Assembly (NCBI RefSeq): GCF_025847205.1 | Contig: NZ_JAOYTH010000004.1 | Location: 186,001-250,000, forward strand | Reading direction: 5' to 3' | Length of the DNA stretch: 64,000 nt | From: Pararhizobium sp. YC-54 | GTDB taxonomy: Bacteria > Pseudomonadota > Alphaproteobacteria > Rhizobiales > Rhizobiaceae | Shown: positions 62,184 through 64,000 of the stretch, in pieces | Numbering within the stretch: position 1 is the stretch's first letter | Layout: each line of letters begins with the position of its first letter | Made by a program: the position numbers and the translations under genes | Notes under the pieces: model-generated | Told to the model about the DNA's origin: nothing | Database searches by the model: none | The model's input: the letters and a program-made list of their open reading frames with translations, nothing else

Positions 62184-62456
62184 TTAGTGCGGAATATTCG
62201 TAGCGGTCGTACCGCGGGCAAGCAGGCGCTCCAGCGCCGCCACGTCCTCGCTGGTGATGACCGGGACGGGATCGGACACCATGGCCTGTAGCACGTCCGG
62301 CGAGATGGCGCCGTTTTCGATTGCCCATTCCAGCGCTTCGCGGGTTTCGCGCTCAGCCCTCAGCTGCGCGTAAAGCGCAAGGATGAGGCGGTCGCGATGA
62401 TCGAAATGCGGCCCGGAGGGACGTTTGGACGGTTTTTTCGGCGTGATGGTGCTCAT
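62184..62456 (-). CDS. Small hypothetical protein upstream of ku
   Basis: The 90-aa protein reads MSTITPKKPSKRPSGPHFDHRDRLILALYAQLRAERETREALEWAIENG...ERLLARG. It has a basic N-terminus and two predicted helices. No family recognised. It lies 27 bp upstream of ku on the same strand, so it may be part of the NHEJ transcript, but this is position-based inference only. Confidence 0.55.
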   Translation of the reverse strand: MSTITPKKPSKRPSGPHFDHRDRLILALYAQLRAERETREALEWAIENGAISPDVLQAMVSDPVPVITSEDVAALERLLARGTTATNIPH

Positions 62457-62764
62457 GGCCGCCTAACGCGGCGCGAAGCGGATTGTTCCGGCGAGCAAGT
62501 CGTTGGCAAGACTTCATTGCAGTGCAGTATAGTAACACTCCCTTAACCATAATGATGTCTTAATGCCCATATTAGGGTTTTGTGCAGTGCACGTCATCCT
62601 TTCACCAAGATTGAACGCAAGAAGGCAGACAGGAAGCTTAAAGACCGGCATGAGGCCGGTTATCGGCAGCTGCCGGGTCAATCTTGCAACAATGACGTTT
62701 GAGCACCCTGGCTGTGAGCATGAGACTGCTCTTGCCGGGCGTTTGGATTCGGGGATTTGAGACT
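62457..62764. other. 308-bp divergent intergenic region, NHEJ genes / tolQ
   Basis: It contains AT-rich promoter-like sequence around 62520-62570 and an inverted repeat GTGCA-G-TGCAC near 62582. No convincing reading frame was seen. It should hold both the tolQR promoter and the minus-strand promoter of the small gene-ku-ligD transcript. Confidence 0.5.
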
Positions 62765-63484
62765 ATGGAACAGGTTGGATTGGCTGCGGCGACGACAGAC
62801 GTAACGCTGTGGTCGCTATTCATGGAGGCGGGCTTCGTGGTGAAGCTCGTCATGCTGGGACTGATTGGCGCTTCGGTCTGGACCTGGGCGATCGTCGTCG
62901 ACAAGACGCTGAAATTCGGCAAGGTGCGCCGCCAGCTGGACGCCTTCGAACAGGTGTTCTGGTCCGGCCAGTCGCTGGAAGAGCTTTACCGGACCCTGTC
63001 CGACCGGGCGACATCCGGCATGGGCGCGATCTTCGTCTCCGCCATGCGTGAATGGAAGAAATCCTTCGAACGCGGCGCCCGCTCGCCGATCGGCTTGCAG
63101 ATGCGTATCGACCGGGCGATGGATGTCACCCTGTCGCGCGAAGCCGAAACGCTGGAAGCGCGGCTCGGCTCGCTGGCCACCATCGGTTCGGCCGGCCCGT
63201 TCGTCGGCCTGTTCGGTACGGTCGTCGGGATCATGACCTCGTTCCAGGCGATCGCCGGCTCGAAATCGACCAACCTTGCAGTCGTTGCCCCCGGTATTGC
63301 CGAGGCGCTTCTCGCCACTGCGATCGGCCTTCTCGCCGCTATTCCGGCGGTTATCGCCTACAACAAATTCTCCGCCGATGCCGGCAAGTTGACGGCCCGC
63401 ATGGAAGGTTTTGCCGACGAATTCTCGGCCATTCTTTCGCGCCAGATCGATGAGAAGCTGCAGCCGCGCCAAGCTGCACAGTGA
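62765..63484 (+). CDS. tolQ: Tol-Pal system proton-channel subunit TolQ
   Basis: The 239-aa inner-membrane protein has three hydrophobic segments (about 22-44, 140-165, 175-200). The core is LATIGSAGPFVGLFGTVVGIMTSF and VAPGIAEALLATAIGLLAAIPAVIAYN. It forms the force-generating channel with TolR that keeps the outer membrane tethered during division. The MEQVGLAA start is family-like; upstream in-frame residues are rejected. Confidence 0.96.
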   Translation: MEQVGLAAATTDVTLWSLFMEAGFVVKLVMLGLIGASVWTWAIVVDKTLKFGKVRRQLDAFEQVFWSGQSLEELYRTLSDRATSGMGAIFVSAMREWKKSFERGARSPIGLQMRIDRAMDVTLSREAETLEARLGSLATIGSAGPFVGLFGTVVGIMTSFQAIAGSKSTNLAVVAPGIAEALLATAIGLLAAIPAVIAYNKFSADAGKLTARMEGFADEFSAILSRQIDEKLQPRQAAQ

Positions 63485-63530
63485 TGGCCGCGCAGTAACA
63501 GCCTGAGCGGCACGAAGACGGAGATAGACC

Positions 63531-63989
63531 ATGGGTATGTCAGCAGCAGGTGGATCGAAGGGTGGCGGTAGGCGCCGTGGCGGCCGCGGCCGTGGCGGCA
63601 AGGCCGTCATGAGCGAAATCAACGTCACGCCGTTCGTCGACGTCATGCTGGTTCTCCTGATCATCTTCATGGTTGCCGCCCCGATGATGACCGTCGGCGT
63701 GCCGATCGATCTGCCGGAAACGCAGGCCAAGGCGCTGAATGCCGAAACGCAGCCGATCACCATTTCTGTGAAGAGCGACGGCCAGGTCTTCCTGCAGGAA
63801 ACACCGATCCCGGTCGAAGAGGTCGCAGCCAAGCTCGAGGCCATCGCCACGACGGGCTACAGCGAGCGCATCTTCGTGCGCGGTGACGCGACATCGCCTT
63901 ACGGCGTGATTGCCGATGTCATGTCGCGCATCCAGGAAGCCGGGTTCAAGAATATCGGTCTCGTGACCCAGCCGAAGAAGGGCCAGTAG
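63531..63989 (+). CDS. tolR: Tol-Pal system protein TolR
   Basis: The 152-aa ExbD/TolR-type protein has a Gly/Arg-rich N-terminal tail and the channel helix SEINVTPFVDVMLVLLIIFMVAAPMM, with the key Asp of VDV. The periplasmic domain follows. It partners TolQ. tolA, tolB and pal are expected beyond the window edge. Confidence 0.96.
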   Translation: MGMSAAGGSKGGGRRRGGRGRGGKAVMSEINVTPFVDVMLVLLIIFMVAAPMMTVGVPIDLPETQAKALNAETQPITISVKSDGQVFLQETPIPVEEVAAKLEAIATTGYSERIFVRGDATSPYGVIADVMSRIQEAGFKNIGLVTQPKKGQ

Positions 63990-64000
63990 AGCGCGTCCGA

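Noticed and set aside
63989-64000. GCGCGTCCGA at the window end as the start of another RIME-like element
   Set aside because: It resembles the first arm of the element but is cut by the window edge, so it cannot be judged.

Overview
This window is a gene-dense, moderately GC-rich alphaproteobacterial chromosome segment. Its gene content and order point to the Rhizobiaceae (Rhizobium / Agrobacterium / Pararhizobium group). The main clues are the tkt-gap-pgk-aldolase block, zapA followed by a 6S RNA, ruvC/ruvA/ruvB near sqdBDC, ybgC and tolQR, and alphaproteobacterial families such as GapR (DUF2312), RcdA (DUF1465), DUF1192, DUF1244 and DUF4164. I saw no rRNA, tRNA, phage, insertion sequence or CRISPR array. 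The genus is inference.

Layout. 1-8.7 kb: the pepF start (truncated by the window edge), an orphan sigma-54 response regulator, a DUF882 peptidase-like protein, msrB-msrA, GapR and an N-formylglutamate amidohydrolase. 8.7-18.5 kb: mostly housekeeping genes (pyk, rpmJ, purE-purK, thiE, efp, suhB) with a TauE/SafE permease and two YdcH-like genes. 18.7-25.6 kb: a MotA/MotB-like pair, an FAD dehydrogenase, an orphan Bug-type binding protein and an ABC exporter. 25.8-31 kb: rpmE, an ArsR-SRPBCC operon, a GFA-family gene, a four-gene phospholipid operon (PlsC, CdsA-like, small membrane protein, CDP-alcohol phosphatidyltransferase) and rcdA. 31-40.5 kb: DUF1192-MFS, PhzF and the glycolytic block tkt-gap-(glycolipid-binding protein)-pgk-aldolase. 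40.8-50.4 kb: DUF4164-zapA-6S RNA, a regulator-rich stretch, ygfA, a ymdB-like gene, yebC, an SDR and a luciferase-like monooxygenase. 50.5-64 kb: ruvC, ruvA and ruvB, separated by two different AbrB-PIN toxin-antitoxin modules, then sqdBDC (sulfolipid), ybgC, a small gene-ku-ligD (NHEJ) and tolQR.

The most unusual points are these. Two unrelated AbrB/PIN modules sit at both junctions of the ruvCAB operon, and the second toxin's stop overlaps the ruvB start. The phospholipid operon has an unknown product. A putative glycolipid-binding gene lies between gap and pgk. A 20-bp direct repeat flanks an SDR gene and includes the end of a lost luciferase-like gene. Two families of interspersed palindromic repeats are each present twice. 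A perfect CtrA-type box lies upstream of rcdA. Coordinates and starts come from reading the sequence; family names come from recognised motifs, not from database searches.
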